Shown: positions 44,609 to 55,359, counted from the first letter of the stretch. The stretch: 64,000 bases of DNA from Photobacterium lipolyticum (GCF_003026475.1 NZ_PYMC01000010.1:62001-126000); one strand, 5' to 3'. Notes: generated by a model not told the origin, from the letters alone. A program made the numbers and translations.

Positions 44609-45130
44609 ATGAAAATTGGCCTATTCTACGGCTCGACCACCTGTTATACCGAAATGGCGGCAGAGAAAATCCGCGACTGTATCGGGGACGAGCTGATTGA
44701 ACTGCATAACATCAAAGAGGCGAATATTGGCGACATGAGTAACTTTGACATGCTGATCCTTGGCATTTCAACGTGGGACTTTGGTGAGTTGCAAGAAGAC
44801 TGGGAAGCGGTATGGGAGCAGCTTGACGGTCTGCAGCTGGCCGGCAAAACCGTTGCTTTTTTCGGCCTCGGCGATCAGGAAGGCTACACCGAATGGTTCC
44901 TGGATGCGATGGGCATGTTGCACGACAAACTGCAGCCAACTGGTATTAATGTTGTCGGTTACTGGCCAAATAATGATAGCTACCAATTTGAAGCATCAAA
45001 AGCATTAACAGAAGATAAGCAGTTCTTTGTTGGCCTGGCCCTTGATGAAGACAGCCAGTATGAAATGAGCGATGAACGCATTACTCAATGGTGTGAACAA
45101 ATTTTAACTGAATATAGCGACTCGCTATAG
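44609..45130 (+). CDS. fldB: Flavodoxin 2
   Basis: A 173-aa flavodoxin from the ATG at 44609 ([21 protein letters not shown]), where the phosphate loop GSTTCYTE binds FMN. The long-chain loop is present ([16 protein letters not shown]), and [14 protein letters not shown] is the aromatic region over the flavin. It carries low-potential electrons to reductases. In E. coli fldB is also next to xerD and is SoxRS-induced; no soxbox was checked here. Divergent from xerD. Confidence 0.94.
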   Translation: MKIGLFYGSTTCYTEMAAEKIRDCIGDELIELHNIKEANIGDMSNFDMLILGISTWDFGELQEDWEAVWEQLDGLQLAGKTVAFFGLGDQEGYTEWFLDAMGMLHDKLQPTGINVVGYWPNNDSYQFEASKALTEDKQFFVGLALDEDSQYEMSDERITQWCEQILTEYSDSL

Positions 45131-45148
45131 TTTATCGTTATTTGCACC

Positions 45149-45183
45149 AACAAAAACGGGATGCCAAGGCATCCCGTTTTTCG
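45149..45183. terminator. Bidirectional terminator between fldB and brnQ
   Basis: AAAAACGGGATGC and GCATCCCGTTTTT pair around CAAG, with T-runs on both strands. It serves the convergent fldB and brnQ. Confidence 0.9.
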
Positions 45184-45199
45184 TTTTCAGGCAGATAAA

Positions 45200-46510
45200 T
45201 TACGCGGGCTGAGCCTCTTGCTGCTCAATGTCACCACCGATGAAGCGAGAGAGCACCATCGCAGCAAAAGTAGGAAGCACCCAAGCCATACCATATTCAA
45301 ACAGTGGCAGCATATTCAGTGCAGATACATCAATGCCCATGAACTTAGCGGCATCAATCAAGCTGAATGCCAGTGATACAAGCAGTACCACCCGATAAGC
45401 CAGACGTGGGTTTGGCAGCCACTTGCGGGCAAAGGTCAGCACAACCAGTGCGACAGCAACCGGATATAGTGCAAACAGTACTGGAATTGATAATGCAATC
45501 AGCTGGCTAAGACCAACATTGGCCACCACTGCACACACAACAGCCAGGATCACAGCCCACTTTTCGTATGACAGCTTAGTCAGTGAACTGAAGTAATCAG
45601 AACACGCACTAATCAGGCCAATTGCCGTCGTCAGACATGCCAGCAGGACAATCGTCGACAGAATAATCTGACCAACAGGGCCGAACAGAGCTTGAACATA
45701 AATCGCTAAAATTGCGCCGCCATTCTCAGCACCGACAGCAATAACCGAACTTGTTGCACCAAGATAGAACAGAGATACGTAGACAAATGCCAGACCTGCA
45801 GCCGCGATAACTCCGGCATAAATCAAATAAGTACAGGTTGCTTTGTCATCAGTGATGCCCTTTTGTCGGATCACATCAACAATCAACATGCCGAACATCA
45901 GCGCGGCAAAGGTATCCATGGTGTTGTAGCCTTCAAGGAAACCTGTGACAAATGCCTGATCAACATAGTCGCCTTGCGCGGCAAGGATGTCACCCTGAGG
46001 GTTCATAAATACTGCAATGGCAAGAATCGCTAACACAGCAAACAAGGCTGGCGTCAGATACTTACCAATCATGTCGATCAATTTACCGCGCGACCATGCA
46101 AAGAACAGCGCGACAGCAAAGAACAGCACCGAAAAGACGGTCAGGCTAGTTTGGCCTGCGTCAGTGATAAATGGCTTAACGGCCATTTCATAAGCAACCA
46201 GACCCGTTCGCGGCGCTGCAAAAGCTGGACCAATAATAATGAAGATCAGCACTGCCATCAGGGTTGCCACATGTGGCGGTAAATCACGCGTTAAGCCTTT
46301 CCAGCCACCGCCAGCAACGGCAACGGCAATAATACCGATCAGTGGTAAACCAACCGCTGTCGATAGGAAGCCGAACATCGCAGGGATCAAGCTTTCGCCC
46401 GCTAACTGACCAGCCTGAGGTGGGAATATGATGTTACCCGCCCCTAAAAAGAATGCGAAGGTCATAAAACCTAACGCCAAAATGTCTGTTACTTTGAGTG
46501 TTTTATTCAA
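45200..46510 (-). CDS. brnQ: Branched-chain amino acid:cation symporter BrnQ
   Basis: A 436-aa LIVCS-family transporter from a TTG at 46510 with AAGGTG before it, where the family N-terminus begins (NKTLKVTDILALGFMTFAFF). It imports leucine, isoleucine and valine with Na+. The N-terminal GAGNIIFPPQAGQ and about twelve hydrophobic helices are typical. The same frame extends five codons upstream without a ribosome-binding site. It is monocistronic and convergent with fldB. Confidence 0.93.
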   Translation of the reverse strand: MNKTLKVTDILALGFMTFAFFLGAGNIIFPPQAGQLAGESLIPAMFGFLSTAVGLPLIGIIAVAVAGGGWKGLTRDLPPHVATLMAVLIFIIIGPAFAAPRTGLVAYEMAVKPFITDAGQTSLTVFSVLFFAVALFFAWSRGKLIDMIGKYLTPALFAVLAILAIAVFMNPQGDILAAQGDYVDQAFVTGFLEGYNTMDTFAALMFGMLIVDVIRQKGITDDKATCTYLIYAGVIAAAGLAFVYVSLFYLGATSSVIAVGAENGGAILAIYVQALFGPVGQIILSTIVLLACLTTAIGLISACSDYFSSLTKLSYEKWAVILAVVCAVVANVGLSQLIALSIPVLFALYPVAVALVVLTFARKWLPNPRLAYRVVLLVSLAFSLIDAAKFMGIDVSALNMLPLFEYGMAWVLPTFAAMVLSRFIGGDIEQQEAQPA

Positions 46511-46935
46511 ACTGCACCTTCCCACTCGTTGTCTGTTTATATGATGTGTATGCGTTTTTATAGTCTTACGTCACACGATATTTGTTTCTGAATGTGACAT
46601 TTATCGCAGCATAATGAAGAAAAAGAGAACAATTAGCAACCTTGCAGCAAAAAACACCACATTCTGCGGCGTCAGCACTTAAAAACCAGTAGAACAAACC
46701 AATATCAATACCGGAATTAGAACTAATAGCCAATATTACCGGGCAATGTAAAAGATAAGAAACAGCATTTACCCCTATTTAACAATAATCCAACAAATTT
46801 AAATGTTTATTTCTCCTTTGGCCGTCAGTATTAGCTGTCGCTATAATGCCCCCCTTTATACCCAAGCCACCTCAAGCTGCAGCGCTCAGAGAGAGCCCGC
46901 ACATTTAAGGTGGTTTTGGTATATCAGGAGGTCTA
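46511..46935. other. Divergent promoter region of brnQ and trmN6 with a palindromic repeat
   Basis: The 425 bases are AT-rich with no gene. CTATAATGC near 46841 is a good -10 for trmN6, and the TATACCCAAG-type repeat at 46857-46923 sits just downstream of it in the transcribed leader. Confidence 0.5.
46857..46923. repeat. Palindromic TATACCCAAG repeat, copy 1
   Basis: TATACCCAAGCCACCTCAAG on the left pairs with AAGGTGGTTTTGGTATA on the right, forming an imperfect hairpin in the 5' leader of trmN6. Two more copies are at 60498 and 63710. Confidence 0.75.
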
Positions 46936-47673
46936 ATGGCAAAAGGTTTTACTTTTAAACAGTTTCACGTCGATGACGACGGCTGCGGCATGCCGGTGAG
47001 TACTGACGGCGTACTGCTGGGGGCATGGGCCGAACTGCCTCTGCAGGGGCAGATCGTAGATATTGGCACGGGGAGCGGCTTGCTTGCATTAATGGCTGCC
47101 CAGCGTACCGCTGCTACGCCTTGCACCATTTCTGCTATCGAGCTAGATACCGCTGCCGCAAAAGCGGCCAGGCACAACTTCGCCGCTTCCCCCTGGTCTG
47201 ATCGCTTACACTGCATACAGCAGGATATTGTGCAATGGATGGCCACTCAGCCAGCGCACTGTGTCGATACGATTATCTGTAATCCCCCTTACTTTAATGC
47301 GGGGCTTCAGGCTGACTGCCAGGCCCGAGCCACAGCACGACATACCGATAACCTGACCCATGATGTCCTGCTCACCGTGATCCTGCACCTGTTAACCGCA
47401 AAAGGATCGGCAAGTCTCATTTTACCGGAATATGAAGGGCGTCAACTGCTACAGTCGGCACCGGAATATGGCTTACACTGCCAGCGTTTGTGTATCGTCA
47501 AAAGTACCGAGAAGAAGCCGGCCAGCCGATTGCTGATCACACTATCGCCAGTAAAATGCGCTCGGGCAATTTCAGAAGAAATCGATAAAGAAGAACAACT
47601 TTGCATTCATGAGAACGGCCAGTACTCCTCTGAGTTCATTGCACTTACCCGTGACTTTTACCTGAAGCTTTAG
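46936..47673 (+). CDS. trmN6: tRNA1(Val) A37 N6-methyltransferase
   Basis: A 245-aa SAM-dependent methyltransferase (YfiC) that modifies adenine 37 of tRNA-Val. The SAM loop is VDIGTGSGLLALM (~residues 41-53), and the catalytic NPPYF follows near 116. The N-terminus FKQFHVDDDGCGMPVSTDGVL is the YfiC signature. It is next to srmB as in E. coli, but on the same strand rather than divergent. A TATACCCAAG repeat forms part of its leader. Confidence 0.94.
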   Translation: MAKGFTFKQFHVDDDGCGMPVSTDGVLLGAWAELPLQGQIVDIGTGSGLLALMAAQRTAATPCTISAIELDTAAAKAARHNFAASPWSDRLHCIQQDIVQWMATQPAHCVDTIICNPPYFNAGLQADCQARATARHTDNLTHDVLLTVILHLLTAKGSASLILPEYEGRQLLQSAPEYGLHCQRLCIVKSTEKKPASRLLITLSPVKCARAISEEIDKEEQLCIHENGQYSSEFIALTRDFYLKL

Positions 47674-47893
47674 GTCACTAACAGAGCGAGAAATCAAATA
47701 AAGAGATTGTGCAAAATGGCAATGAGATAAATTGTTCCTAAAGTTTTTATGCTTTAATCGGTGATACTTGCGGCAATTATCTCTATAATGCCGCCCCTTA
47801 TATGAATACCACTAATGATCGATCCACTATCCAGCACCGGAAATAAGGTTGCGATTGTTATTGGAATTGGTCTTGTCCGAGGAGAGATGACTG

Positions 47894-49165
47894 GTGAAAG
47901 ACTTTTCCGAATTAGAGTTAGATAGCGCACTGTTACACGCGATTGAAGAGATCGGTTATACCCGCCCGACAGAAGTTCAGGCGCAGGCTATCCCTCACGC
48001 CCTGGACGGTAGAGATGTATTGGCTTCCGCTCCAACAGGTACCGGAAAAACAGCCGCATTTCTTCTGCCGATGATCCAGCACTTACTTGATTTTCCACGT
48101 AAGAAGCCAGGTCCTGCACGCGTATTAATTCTGACACCAACACGTGAACTTGCGATTCAGGTGGCAGACCACGCTCGCGCACTAGCGAAAAACACAAAGT
48201 TAAATATTTTCACCATTACAGGTGGCATTTCGTACGACGATCACGCAGAGCTTCTGGGTAAAACTCAGGATCTTGTTGTAGCAACCCCTGGTCGTCTAAT
48301 GGAATACATCGAGAGTGAGCGCTTTGATTGCCGTGCCATCGAATGCTTAATCTTAGATGAAGCTGACCGTATGCTGGACATGGGCTTCACTAAAATTGTT
48401 GAGCGTATCAACCATGAGTGTCGCTGGCGTCGCCAGAGTCTTCTGTTCTCTGCAACACTGGAAGGTAAAGGTGTTCGTGAGTTCTCTGAAACGATTCTGA
48501 CTGAGCCTGTTGAAGTTGACTCTGAGCCTTCACGTCGCGAGCGCAAGAAGATTCATCAGTTATACCTGCGTTGTGATGACATGGGCCACAAACTGGCATT
48601 GCTTGAAAACATTCTGAAGCACCAGGCCGAACGCAGTATTGTGTTCATCAAGACGCGTGAGCGCCTTGGCGAATTGCGCGATCAGCTTGCCGCAATGAAC
48701 ATCAAATGTAGCTGGATCCAAGGGGAGATGGCGCAGCTTTCACGTAACAACGCGATTGCTCGTTTCCGTGATGGTGAAGTAAACGTCTTACTGGCAACAG
48801 ATGTTGCAGCCCGTGGTATCGATTTACCTGATATTAGCCACGTCATTAACTTCGACATGCCTCGTACTTCTGATGTGTATTTACACCGTATTGGTCGAAC
48901 GGCACGTGCCGGTAAAAAAGGCACCGCGATCTCTTTGATTGAGGCACATGATCAAGCAATGATCGAACGTGTGGGCCGTTACATGAAAGAAGAAGTGCCT
49001 GAGCGGTTTATCAATGGCTTGCGACCAGTAAGCAAGAAAACGAAAACAGTGAAAAAGAAAAAAGTTAAGATCGATAAGAAGCTTAAAGCCGCTAAACAAA
49101 AGAAGGCAGCGAAGAAGCAAAAAAAAGCATCACAGCAAAAACCAAATAGCAAAAAAGAAGCGTAA
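47894..49165 (+). CDS. srmB: DEAD-box RNA helicase SrmB
   Basis: A 423-aa ATP-dependent RNA helicase for early 50S ribosomal subunit assembly. It starts at a GTG with a GAGGAGAG ribosome-binding site. Q-motif and Walker A (APTGTGKTAAFLLP, ~residue 45), DEAD (LILDEADRML), SAT (LLFSATLEG) and the final YLHRIGRTARAG are intact. The C-terminal 50 residues are a lysine-rich tail (KKTKTVKKKKVKIDKK) for RNA binding. It shares a convergent terminator with yaaA. Confidence 0.95.
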   Translation: MKDFSELELDSALLHAIEEIGYTRPTEVQAQAIPHALDGRDVLASAPTGTGKTAAFLLPMIQHLLDFPRKKPGPARVLILTPTRELAIQVADHARALAKNTKLNIFTITGGISYDDHAELLGKTQDLVVATPGRLMEYIESERFDCRAIECLILDEADRMLDMGFTKIVERINHECRWRRQSLLFSATLEGKGVREFSETILTEPVEVDSEPSRRERKKIHQLYLRCDDMGHKLALLENILKHQAERSIVFIKTRERLGELRDQLAAMNIKCSWIQGEMAQLSRNNAIARFRDGEVNVLLATDVAARGIDLPDISHVINFDMPRTSDVYLHRIGRTARAGKKGTAISLIEAHDQAMIERVGRYMKEEVPERFINGLRPVSKKTKTVKKKKVKIDKKLKAAKQKKAAKKQKKASQQKPNSKKEA

Positions 49166-49197
49166 TCCTTCGTTACGGCTTCTAAAAGCACGAGACA

Positions 49198-49232
49198 CAA
49201 AAAAGGCAGGGTAAATACCCTGCCTTTCTTTT
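49198..49232. terminator. Bidirectional terminator between srmB and yaaA
   Basis: AAAGGCAGGGT and ACCCTGCCTTT form a perfect stem with a short AAAT loop and T/A runs on both sides. Confidence 0.92.
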
Positions 49233-49262
49233 ATCAGTTAAACCATTATCGCTGCTCGCGCT

Positions 49263-50042
49263 TTATTTCATTTGCTCTTCGCGCTTAAACACAAATTCTT
49301 TGTCAGTCGATTCCGCAGCGAAAAAGTAATAGCCCGCCACATCAAACTGCTTAAGCTCATCGACCGATTTGATACGGTTATCAATGATATAACGAGCCAT
49401 CATGCCACGTGCTTTCTTGGCGTAGAAACTAATAACTTTATAGTTGCCATTCTTGCAGTCTTTGAATACAGGGGTGATTAGCTGTGCATCCAACTTCTTC
49501 GGTTTTACCGATTTAAAGTATTCGTTCGATGCCAGGTTGATCAGAATATTATCGCCTTGTTCTGCCAGTGCCGCATTGATTTTATCGGTAATAATATCAC
49601 CCCAGAATCGGTACAAATTAGTACCACGAGGGTTGGCCAGCTTAGTGCCCATTTCTAAACGATATGGCTGCATCAAATCCAATGGCCGCAATAAACCATA
49701 AAGGCCTGAAAGCATACGCAGATGCTGCTGGGTATAAGCATAATCATCTTCATTCATAGTCTGCGCATCAAGACCGGTATAGACATCACCTTTGAACGCC
49801 AAAATAGCCTGACGGGCATTATCCGTCGTAAATTCCGGCTGCCACTCTGCAAAACGAGCTGCGTTCAGACCGGCAATTTTATCACTCACTTTCATCAGGC
49901 TTGCGATATCCGCTGGCGTCAGCTTACGACATACCTCAATGAGCTCTGCTGAGTGATCCGTCAGTTCAGGCAGGGTATACGTTTGGGTTGCCAAAGGCGA
50001 TTCATAGTCAAGTGTCTTGGCAGGAGAAACCATAATTAACAT
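49263..50042 (-). CDS. yaaA: Peroxide-stress protein YaaA
   Basis: A 259-aa DUF328 protein from the ATG at 50042, where the family starts ([16 protein letters not shown]); the frame extends a further 50 codons without support. YaaA limits free iron and so damage after H2O2, and can bind DNA. Conserved segments are [25 protein letters not shown] and the end [19 protein letters not shown]. Length matches the E. coli protein (258). Confidence 0.94.
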   Translation of the reverse strand: MLIMVSPAKTLDYESPLATQTYTLPELTDHSAELIEVCRKLTPADIASLMKVSDKIAGLNAARFAEWQPEFTTDNARQAILAFKGDVYTGLDAQTMNEDDYAYTQQHLRMLSGLYGLLRPLDLMQPYRLEMGTKLANPRGTNLYRFWGDIITDKINAALAEQGDNILINLASNEYFKSVKPKKLDAQLITPVFKDCKNGNYKVISFYAKKARGMMARYIIDNRIKSVDELKQFDVAGYYFFAAESTDKEFVFKREEQMK

Positions 50043-50090
50043 AAGGCTTTGTTCCTTAACGGCTGATAACAAGAGATTATCACCATCGAT

Positions 50091-50122
50091 AAAAAAAGCC
50101 ACGCAATTGACGCGTGGCTTTA
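50091..50122 (-). terminator. Terminator of the alanine symporter gene
   Basis: AAGCCACGC and GCGTGGCTT form a perfect 9-bp stem, with a T-run following on the minus strand, 27 bases after the symporter stop. Confidence 0.9.
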
Positions 50123-50148
50123 AGTATTGTTCCAATAGGCTCAACCTA

Positions 50149-51576
50149 TCACTTATTGCTCTGATCCCAGATCCCTTCTTCCAGCTGGGCATGCAGCTCT
50201 GGATAATCTTTACTGTTAAATGTCGGCACCTTTCCTTGCGCTAACTGTTTATTGTAATCCTTCGCCAGCTTCACCGCCGTTCCGGACAGCAGCACTATCG
50301 CTATCAGGTTAATGATTGCCATCATTCCCATCGACACATCCGCCATCGCCCATACCGTTGGCAGATCGGCTACCGCACCGAACATCACCATAGCCAGTAC
50401 AACCAGACGGAAAATATTCAGACCCGCCTTATGATTATGTTCTAAGAAGATAAGGTTGGTTTCGGCATACGAATAATTAGCCACCAGAGAGGTAAACGCA
50501 AAAAAGAAAATAGCCACCGCGATAAAGACTGAACCCCAACCGCCCACTTGGGCACTTAACGCTCGTTGCGTTAATTCAATACCGGTAATTTCACCATGCG
50601 GGACATACTCACCTGACATCAGGATAATCGCGACGGTCGCCGAACAGATCACAATAGTGTCCGTGAAAACACCCAGCATCTGCACATAGCCCTGCGAAGC
50701 CGGGTGCGGCGGATACGGCGTTGCTGATGCAGCAGCATTTGGTGCCGAGCCCATACCCGCTTCATTTGAAAACAATCCACGCTTCAGGCCGTTGATCATT
50801 CCCTGAGCAATGCTATAACCCAGAGCGCCTGATGCCGCCTCTTCCAAGCCAAACGCACTGCGGAAAATCAGCAACAGTACATCCGGCAACTTCTCGATAT
50901 TGGTGAACATAATAAACAGCGCCAATACCAGGTAACATAACGCCATCGCCGGAACTAAAATTTCAGCCGTGCGCGCAATGGTGCGCAGGCCACCAAAAAT
51001 AATAGCCCCCGTCATCACGACCAGAACCATTCCCATATACATCGGGTTCCAGCCAAAGGCGACATTCATCGCCAGAGTAATGGAATTGGCTTGTACCGAG
51101 TTAAATACCAGGCCAAACGCAATAATTAGACAAATCGAAAAAACGATCCCCATCCAGCGCATACCGAGGCCTTTTTCCATGTAATAAGCAGGGCCCCCCC
51201 GGTAGTTACCATCATCGTCACGGGTTTTATACAGCTGGGCAAGGGCACTCTCTGCAAATGCCGTGGCCATGCCTAGCATTGCGATCAACCACATCCAGAA
51301 TATAGCTCCTGGGCCACCTAAAGTAAGAGCAACGGCCACACCTGCCATGTTTCCCGTTCCGACCCGGGCCGCCAAACTGGTACAAAGAGCTTGAAAAGAT
51401 GAGATACCCGCCTGATCTGACTTACGGCTGTTTTTCATCACTTTGAACATATGACCAAAATGCCTGAACTGAATAAACCCCAGGCGATAGGTAAAGAAAA
51501 TTCCCACACCAACTAAGAGGTAAATGAGTACTGAGCCCCACAACAGATCGTTTAAAAAATTAATCTGGCTTGCCAC
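50149..51576 (-). CDS. Alanine/glycine:Na+ symporter (AGCS family)
   Basis: A 475-aa inner-membrane transporter. The AGCS signature is [20 protein letters not shown] near residue 78, and [18 protein letters not shown] near 270 is part of the Na+/substrate site. About eleven helices are predicted. It imports alanine or glycine with Na+, in keeping with a marine or salt-dependent organism. The last residues are soluble and acidic. Symbols such as alsT or dagA are used for relatives; I do not choose between them. Confidence 0.92.
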   Translation of the reverse strand: MASQINFLNDLLWGSVLIYLLVGVGIFFTYRLGFIQFRHFGHMFKVMKNSRKSDQAGISSFQALCTSLAARVGTGNMAGVAVALTLGGPGAIFWMWLIAMLGMATAFAESALAQLYKTRDDDGNYRGGPAYYMEKGLGMRWMGIVFSICLIIAFGLVFNSVQANSITLAMNVAFGWNPMYMGMVLVVMTGAIIFGGLRTIARTAEILVPAMALCYLVLALFIMFTNIEKLPDVLLLIFRSAFGLEEAASGALGYSIAQGMINGLKRGLFSNEAGMGSAPNAAASATPYPPHPASQGYVQMLGVFTDTIVICSATVAIILMSGEYVPHGEITGIELTQRALSAQVGGWGSVFIAVAIFFFAFTSLVANYSYAETNLIFLEHNHKAGLNIFRLVVLAMVMFGAVADLPTVWAMADVSMGMMAIINLIAIVLLSGTAVKLAKDYNKQLAQGKVPTFNSKDYPELHAQLEEGIWDQSNK

Positions 51577-52020
51577 AGCAACCCCCTCTTAAAAATCGTC
51601 AACAAGCTGCATCTTCTCGATAATTTCACGAGTCAGATACAATAAATTAGTAGTCGTTGTTCTTATATTGCAGTGAAGAAGTGTTTGTTCTATAGCACAC
51701 AAAAAATAGCGTAAGATCATGTGAAATTAAGTTGATAACATCAATATTTGAAGTGAGTATAATAACTTAACAGTATGCATTTATTGTAATTTATTCCTCA
51801 TTCCGTTTTAGAGCCTAACGCAACAATTGATAAGAAATACCACAAATACATTTTTGTCCGAAATGCTGATTATGCTCACTTTTTAAACATCCCGCTTATT
51901 TATGTGATTGCCAACACATAAAAAATTCATCAATAAGTAACATTTGCGAAACACCTCAATATTATTTTAAACTCCGATATGATATTTAGTTAATACCAAT
52001 ATGTAAGAAAGAGGTGCTTT
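51577..52020. other. Gene-free region upstream of the symporter and DUF3545 genes
   Basis: About 440 AT-rich bases between divergent genes. Apart from expected promoters (GATATGAT near 51977 looks like a -10 for the DUF3545 gene), no repeat, operator or RNA was recognised. Confidence 0.4.
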
Positions 52021-52203
52021 ATGGATAGCTATGCATTCGATGACATTCTTGCAACAGAACGCCCGATACGTCGCTCTCGGAGCAAGCCAGAAAAACGTAA
52101 ATGGCGTGAAATTGAAGCTTTAAAGGACAAGCAAAGACTACGCAAAGAATTAGAAGATATTGATATACTAAGAGAATATTCGGACGAAATGGCTGAATTT
52201 TAA
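52021..52203 (+). CDS. DUF3545 family protein
   Basis: A 60-aa, highly charged protein with a GAGGTG ribosome-binding site. The family pattern is visible: YAFDDILA, then the basic RSRSKPEKRKWREIEA segment and a C-terminal helix (KDKQRLRKELEDIDI). It is widespread in Vibrionaceae and of unknown function; the KRKWREIEA region could bind nucleic acid. It ends in a gap before the convergent hemerythrin gene. Confidence 0.85.
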   Translation: MDSYAFDDILATERPIRRSRSKPEKRKWREIEALKDKQRLRKELEDIDILREYSDEMAEF

Positions 52204-52310
52204 CTTCAGACCAATCGAATCACTTAACCTACCGTTATTTGATTCGATTGGTAATCAAAGCGACGGATAATTGAACCGTTGGCCATTGGCGCTTTTCTTT
52301 CTATCGCGAT

Positions 52311-52844
52311 TCAGACCAAGAGGCGCTTCGAAAGTTTCAGGTAGCGGTCCGAAACCTGATCCCCAAACAATGGATCGGAATACTCCCCTTGATATTCAGC
52401 CGATACGGCCACCCAGTCCTGAGCAGTAAAATGGCGCCGAATAAGAGGAAATACCTGTTTTTCTTCGAACTCAAGGTGGGCTTTCTGACGGGTAACAAAA
52501 GTATTCAGCTTTTCCGCAAAGACATCTAATGGGATCACCGCATCCATTAGAATCATATCTACCGTCTCGGCAAACTCACTGGTTAATTGCGCCAGCTCCT
52601 GATGCTCCTGCTCCAGGCTTTTCATATCGTCATTCTTGGCATAGTGCGACTGATAATAGTGATACAAGATATCTTCTTTAGGATGGTGGCAGCATTGAGC
52701 ATAATTGTGCAGGTAGTCAACAATATCCTTGATCAAGCTGTAATCAACTGACTGACCATTTTTAATGCTTTCTAACTTCTGCTGCAACACTTTCAGCAAG
52801 CGATTAATATAACCGTGTTCAGTATGAATAATTTCCAAAATCAT
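52311..52844 (-). CDS. Hemerythrin-domain protein
   Basis: A 177-aa four-helix-bundle protein with the hemerythrin-like di-iron ligands: HTEHGYINRLLKVL (His in helix A), YAQCCHHPKEDILYHYY (His and Glu in helix B), EQEHQELAQL (His) and KAHLEFEEKQVFPLIRRH (His, Glu). Such proteins bind O2 or NO, or repair iron-sulfur clusters after nitrosative stress. Here it is an isolated gene between ung and DUF3545. A specific role is not predicted. Confidence 0.88.
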   Translation of the reverse strand: MILEIIHTEHGYINRLLKVLQQKLESIKNGQSVDYSLIKDIVDYLHNYAQCCHHPKEDILYHYYQSHYAKNDDMKSLEQEHQELAQLTSEFAETVDMILMDAVIPLDVFAEKLNTFVTRQKAHLEFEEKQVFPLIRRHFTAQDWVAVSAEYQGEYSDPLFGDQVSDRYLKLSKRLLV

Positions 52845-52968
52845 AGTTCACTCCCAGACGACACTTCCCTAATCGTTACTCATTAAGTGTATGTCATTGG
52901 CGGAAAAAGCATATTGATTCTAGTTGCAAATTGTTCAATTAGCGAACAGACGTCAATTACACCAACGC

Positions 52969-53637
52969 TCAGGGTTGCCAGTTAATTTCCGGTTTATTCA
53001 TCTGCTTTAACAACAGGTTCGTCTGAGAAAAATGCTGGCAGCCGAAGAACCCCCGATAAGCCGACAGCGGTGATGGGTGCGCAGACTTCAATATATGATG
53101 CTTTTCACCATTTATTCTCTTACCTTTTTTCTGTGCATGAGCGCCCCATAACAAAAACACCACGCCTTCCAGGTGGTGATCCAGCGTATCAATAATGCGG
53201 TCAGTAAAGGTTTCCCAGCCAATTTGGGCATGTGAATGCGCTTGTCCCCCCTCCACCGTCAACACCGTATTGAGCAGTAATACGCCTTGTTCGGCCCAGC
53301 TTTGCAAACAACCATGATTCGGGATCACAAAGCTCGGAATATCGGTCGCAAGCTCCTTATACATATTGGCCAGTGACGGTGGTGTTTTAACCCCAGGTAA
53401 TACCGAAAAACTCAGGCCATGAGCCTGATCGAGACCGTGATAAGGGTCCTGTCCCAGAATAACGACTTTAACCTGATTAAATGGAGTGGAATCAAAAGCA
53501 TTGAAGACATCTTTTTCTGCAGGGTAAATGACTTTTCCCTCGGCGCGCTCTGTCGCAACAAACTGTTCTATGTGCTGGAAATAAGCTTGTTGTTTTTCCT
53601 GCTCAATGATCTCATGCCAAGTGAGTGAATGGCCCAT
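52969..53637 (-). CDS. ung: Uracil-DNA glycosylase
   Basis: A 222-aa family 1 UDG that removes uracil from DNA. The catalytic motif [18 protein letters not shown] contains the activating Asp, and [14 protein letters not shown] carries the minor-groove-intercalation His/Leu loop. Both are intact. Length fits the family. Next to nfo, so two base-excision repair genes lie side by side on the same strand. Confidence 0.97.
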   Translation of the reverse strand: MGHSLTWHEIIEQEKQQAYFQHIEQFVATERAEGKVIYPAEKDVFNAFDSTPFNQVKVVILGQDPYHGLDQAHGLSFSVLPGVKTPPSLANMYKELATDIPSFVIPNHGCLQSWAEQGVLLLNTVLTVEGGQAHSHAQIGWETFTDRIIDTLDHHLEGVVFLLWGAHAQKKGKRINGEKHHILKSAHPSPLSAYRGFFGCQHFSQTNLLLKQMNKPEINWQP

Positions 53638-53759
53638 TAGATGCTCCTGATACTTTTTAAGCCCTATATTCTACCTGCATCAGGCCTGAAGGTCAGGAGC
53701 AAATTACCGTCATTGCTGACACCTCTTCAGGTATGTCTTCGTTCCGGATTAATCCGCCA

Positions 53760-54611
53760 CTAGTCGTTTACGTTTGCGAATGAGCGTAACGTCATAATTT
53801 CTTGCTGCCAGAGATCCGGGTTAATGGTTTCCAGCACCAAGGGAATATTGTCAAATCGGTTATCGCGCATCAGGTAGCGGAAACAGTCCCAACCAATCTC
53901 GCCTTCACCTAAGCTGTGGTGGCGATCGAGATGGCTGCCTAGGCCGCCTTTCGAATCATTTAAATGCATACCGCGTAAATAATTCATCCCGACGACCTGA
54001 TCGAACTCTGCAAATGTTGCCTCTGTCGCCGCTTCGGTACGCAGATCATAACCGGCAGCAAAAGTATGGCAGGTGTCGATACAGACTCCGACCCGGCTCT
54101 TATCATCAACTTGCGCAATAATTTCAGCCAGATGCTCAAAACGCCAGCCTAAATTGGAACCCTGTCCAGCAGTATTCTCAATGACCGCGACGACATCTGG
54201 CACCTGTTGATGGGCAAGATTAATCGACTCCGCAATTAACGACAGGCAATCGTGCTCTGAAATTTTCTTCAAATGACTCCCCGGATGGAAATTCAACAGG
54301 GTTAAACCAAGCTGATTGCAGCGCTGCATTTCATCAATAAAGGCTGCGCGTGACTTTTCCAGCTTATCGGTTTCAGGCGCCCCCAGGTTAATCAGATAGG
54401 AGTCGTGAGGCAATATGGCATCGGCACTGAAACCATATTGCTGGCAACGCGCCTTGAATGCGTTAATCACATCTTGTTCAAGGGGTTTCGCTGCCCACTG
54501 TCTTTGATTCTTGGTAAACAATGCAAATGCATTTGCTCCGATCCTGGCCGCATTTTCCGGCGCATTAAACACCCCACCCGCTGCAGACACATGCGCACCG
54601 ATTAACTTCAT
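53760..54611 (-). CDS. nfo: Deoxyribonuclease IV (AP endonuclease)
   Basis: A 283-aa TIM-barrel endonuclease with three Zn2+, which incises 5' to abasic sites. Its N-terminus is [17 protein letters not shown], and the metal-binding motifs [39 protein letters not shown] and [17 protein letters not shown] are all intact. It follows on the strand of ung, separated by about 120 bases. Confidence 0.97.
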   Translation of the reverse strand: MKLIGAHVSAAGGVFNAPENAARIGANAFALFTKNQRQWAAKPLEQDVINAFKARCQQYGFSADAILPHDSYLINLGAPETDKLEKSRAAFIDEMQRCNQLGLTLLNFHPGSHLKKISEHDCLSLIAESINLAHQQVPDVVAVIENTAGQGSNLGWRFEHLAEIIAQVDDKSRVGVCIDTCHTFAAGYDLRTEAATEATFAEFDQVVGMNYLRGMHLNDSKGGLGSHLDRHHSLGEGEIGWDCFRYLMRDNRFDNIPLVLETINPDLWQQEIMTLRSFANVND

Positions 54612-54798
54612 TTTTTACCTCTTCGTTGTGTTGTTTTTCCACGATAGTTACAACAAATTGATCAGACACAGGCCACATTCCCCCGCTAAAACAATGAAAA
54701 GCACCTCACACTTTGTTGTAATTTTACTACAAATGATCGGTTAAAATTTTTTTGAAAGAATAAAAAATTATTATGATCACTCGTAAAATAAGGTTATA

Positions 54799-54812
54799 TT
54801 GATTTAGCTCAA
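54799..54812. promoter_or_regulatory. Distal FNR box upstream of grcA
   Basis: TTGATTTAGCTCAA differs from the FNR consensus TTGAT-N4-ATCAA at one base. Its centre is 52 bp upstream of the perfect box, about five helical turns. Confidence 0.55.
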
Positions 54813-54850
54813 AAAAACAGCCCTATTTAAATAAGGTTTATTGTTGTTTT

Positions 54851-54864
54851 TTGATCCACATCAA
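54851..54864. promoter_or_regulatory. Perfect FNR box upstream of grcA
   Basis: TTGATCCACATCAA is an exact match to the FNR consensus. Its centre is about 34 bp upstream of a TATAAT -10 (54889-54894), giving the class II position near -41.5 relative to the likely start of transcription. grcA is FNR-induced in E. coli. Confidence 0.85.
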
Positions 54865-54949
54865 TATCATTTTCTTGATTGCGGGGTATATAATACGCAA
54901 CTCAACAAGAAATTGAAAAATCTAACAACATCCTTCGAAGGAGAAAGTC

Positions 54950-55327
54950 ATGATCACCGGTATTCAAATTACTAAAACAGCAAACAACGAACTACTTAAC
55001 TCTATCTGGTTATTAGATAGCGAAACAAACCAGGCTCGCTGTGTATGTGCACAGTCAGGTTACGAAGAAGATCAAGTTGTAGCAACAGCAGAACTTGGTG
55101 AGATTGAGTACCGCGAACTGGCTATCGAAGCTCCGGCTAAAATCGAAGGCGGTCAGCACCTGAACGTTAACGTCCTTAAGCGTGAAACGCTAGAAGATGC
55201 CGCTAAACACCCAGAAAAGTATCCTCAGCTAACTATTCGTGTATCGGGTTACGCAGTACGTTTCAACTCGCTAACTCCGGATCAGCAACGCGACGTTATT
55301 GCACGTACATTTACTAAGAGCCTGTGA
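54950..55327 (+). CDS. grcA: Autonomous glycyl radical cofactor GrcA
   Basis: A 125-aa protein (YfiD) that replaces the oxygen-damaged glycyl-radical end of pyruvate formate-lyase. The radical-bearing Gly100 lies in [14 protein letters not shown], the same sequence as the PflB C-terminus. The N-terminal [18 protein letters not shown] is typical of GrcA. Length matches E. coli (127). It has a strong GAAGGAG ribosome-binding site, an FNR-type promoter and its own terminator. Confidence 0.97.
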   Translation: MITGIQITKTANNELLNSIWLLDSETNQARCVCAQSGYEEDQVVATAELGEIEYRELAIEAPAKIEGGQHLNVNVLKRETLEDAAKHPEKYPQLTIRVSGYAVRFNSLTPDQQRDVIARTFTKSL

Positions 55328-55359
55328 TCTCAACAACACAGCTCTGGTAAACTAAGTGG

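Larger units (their letters stand above)
54612..54949. other. nfo-grcA divergent promoter region
   Basis: The 338 bases hold the two FNR boxes and a TATAAT -10 at 54889-54894 for grcA. Homopolymer A/T tracts occur at about 54747-54770. No other features were recognised. Confidence 0.5.
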
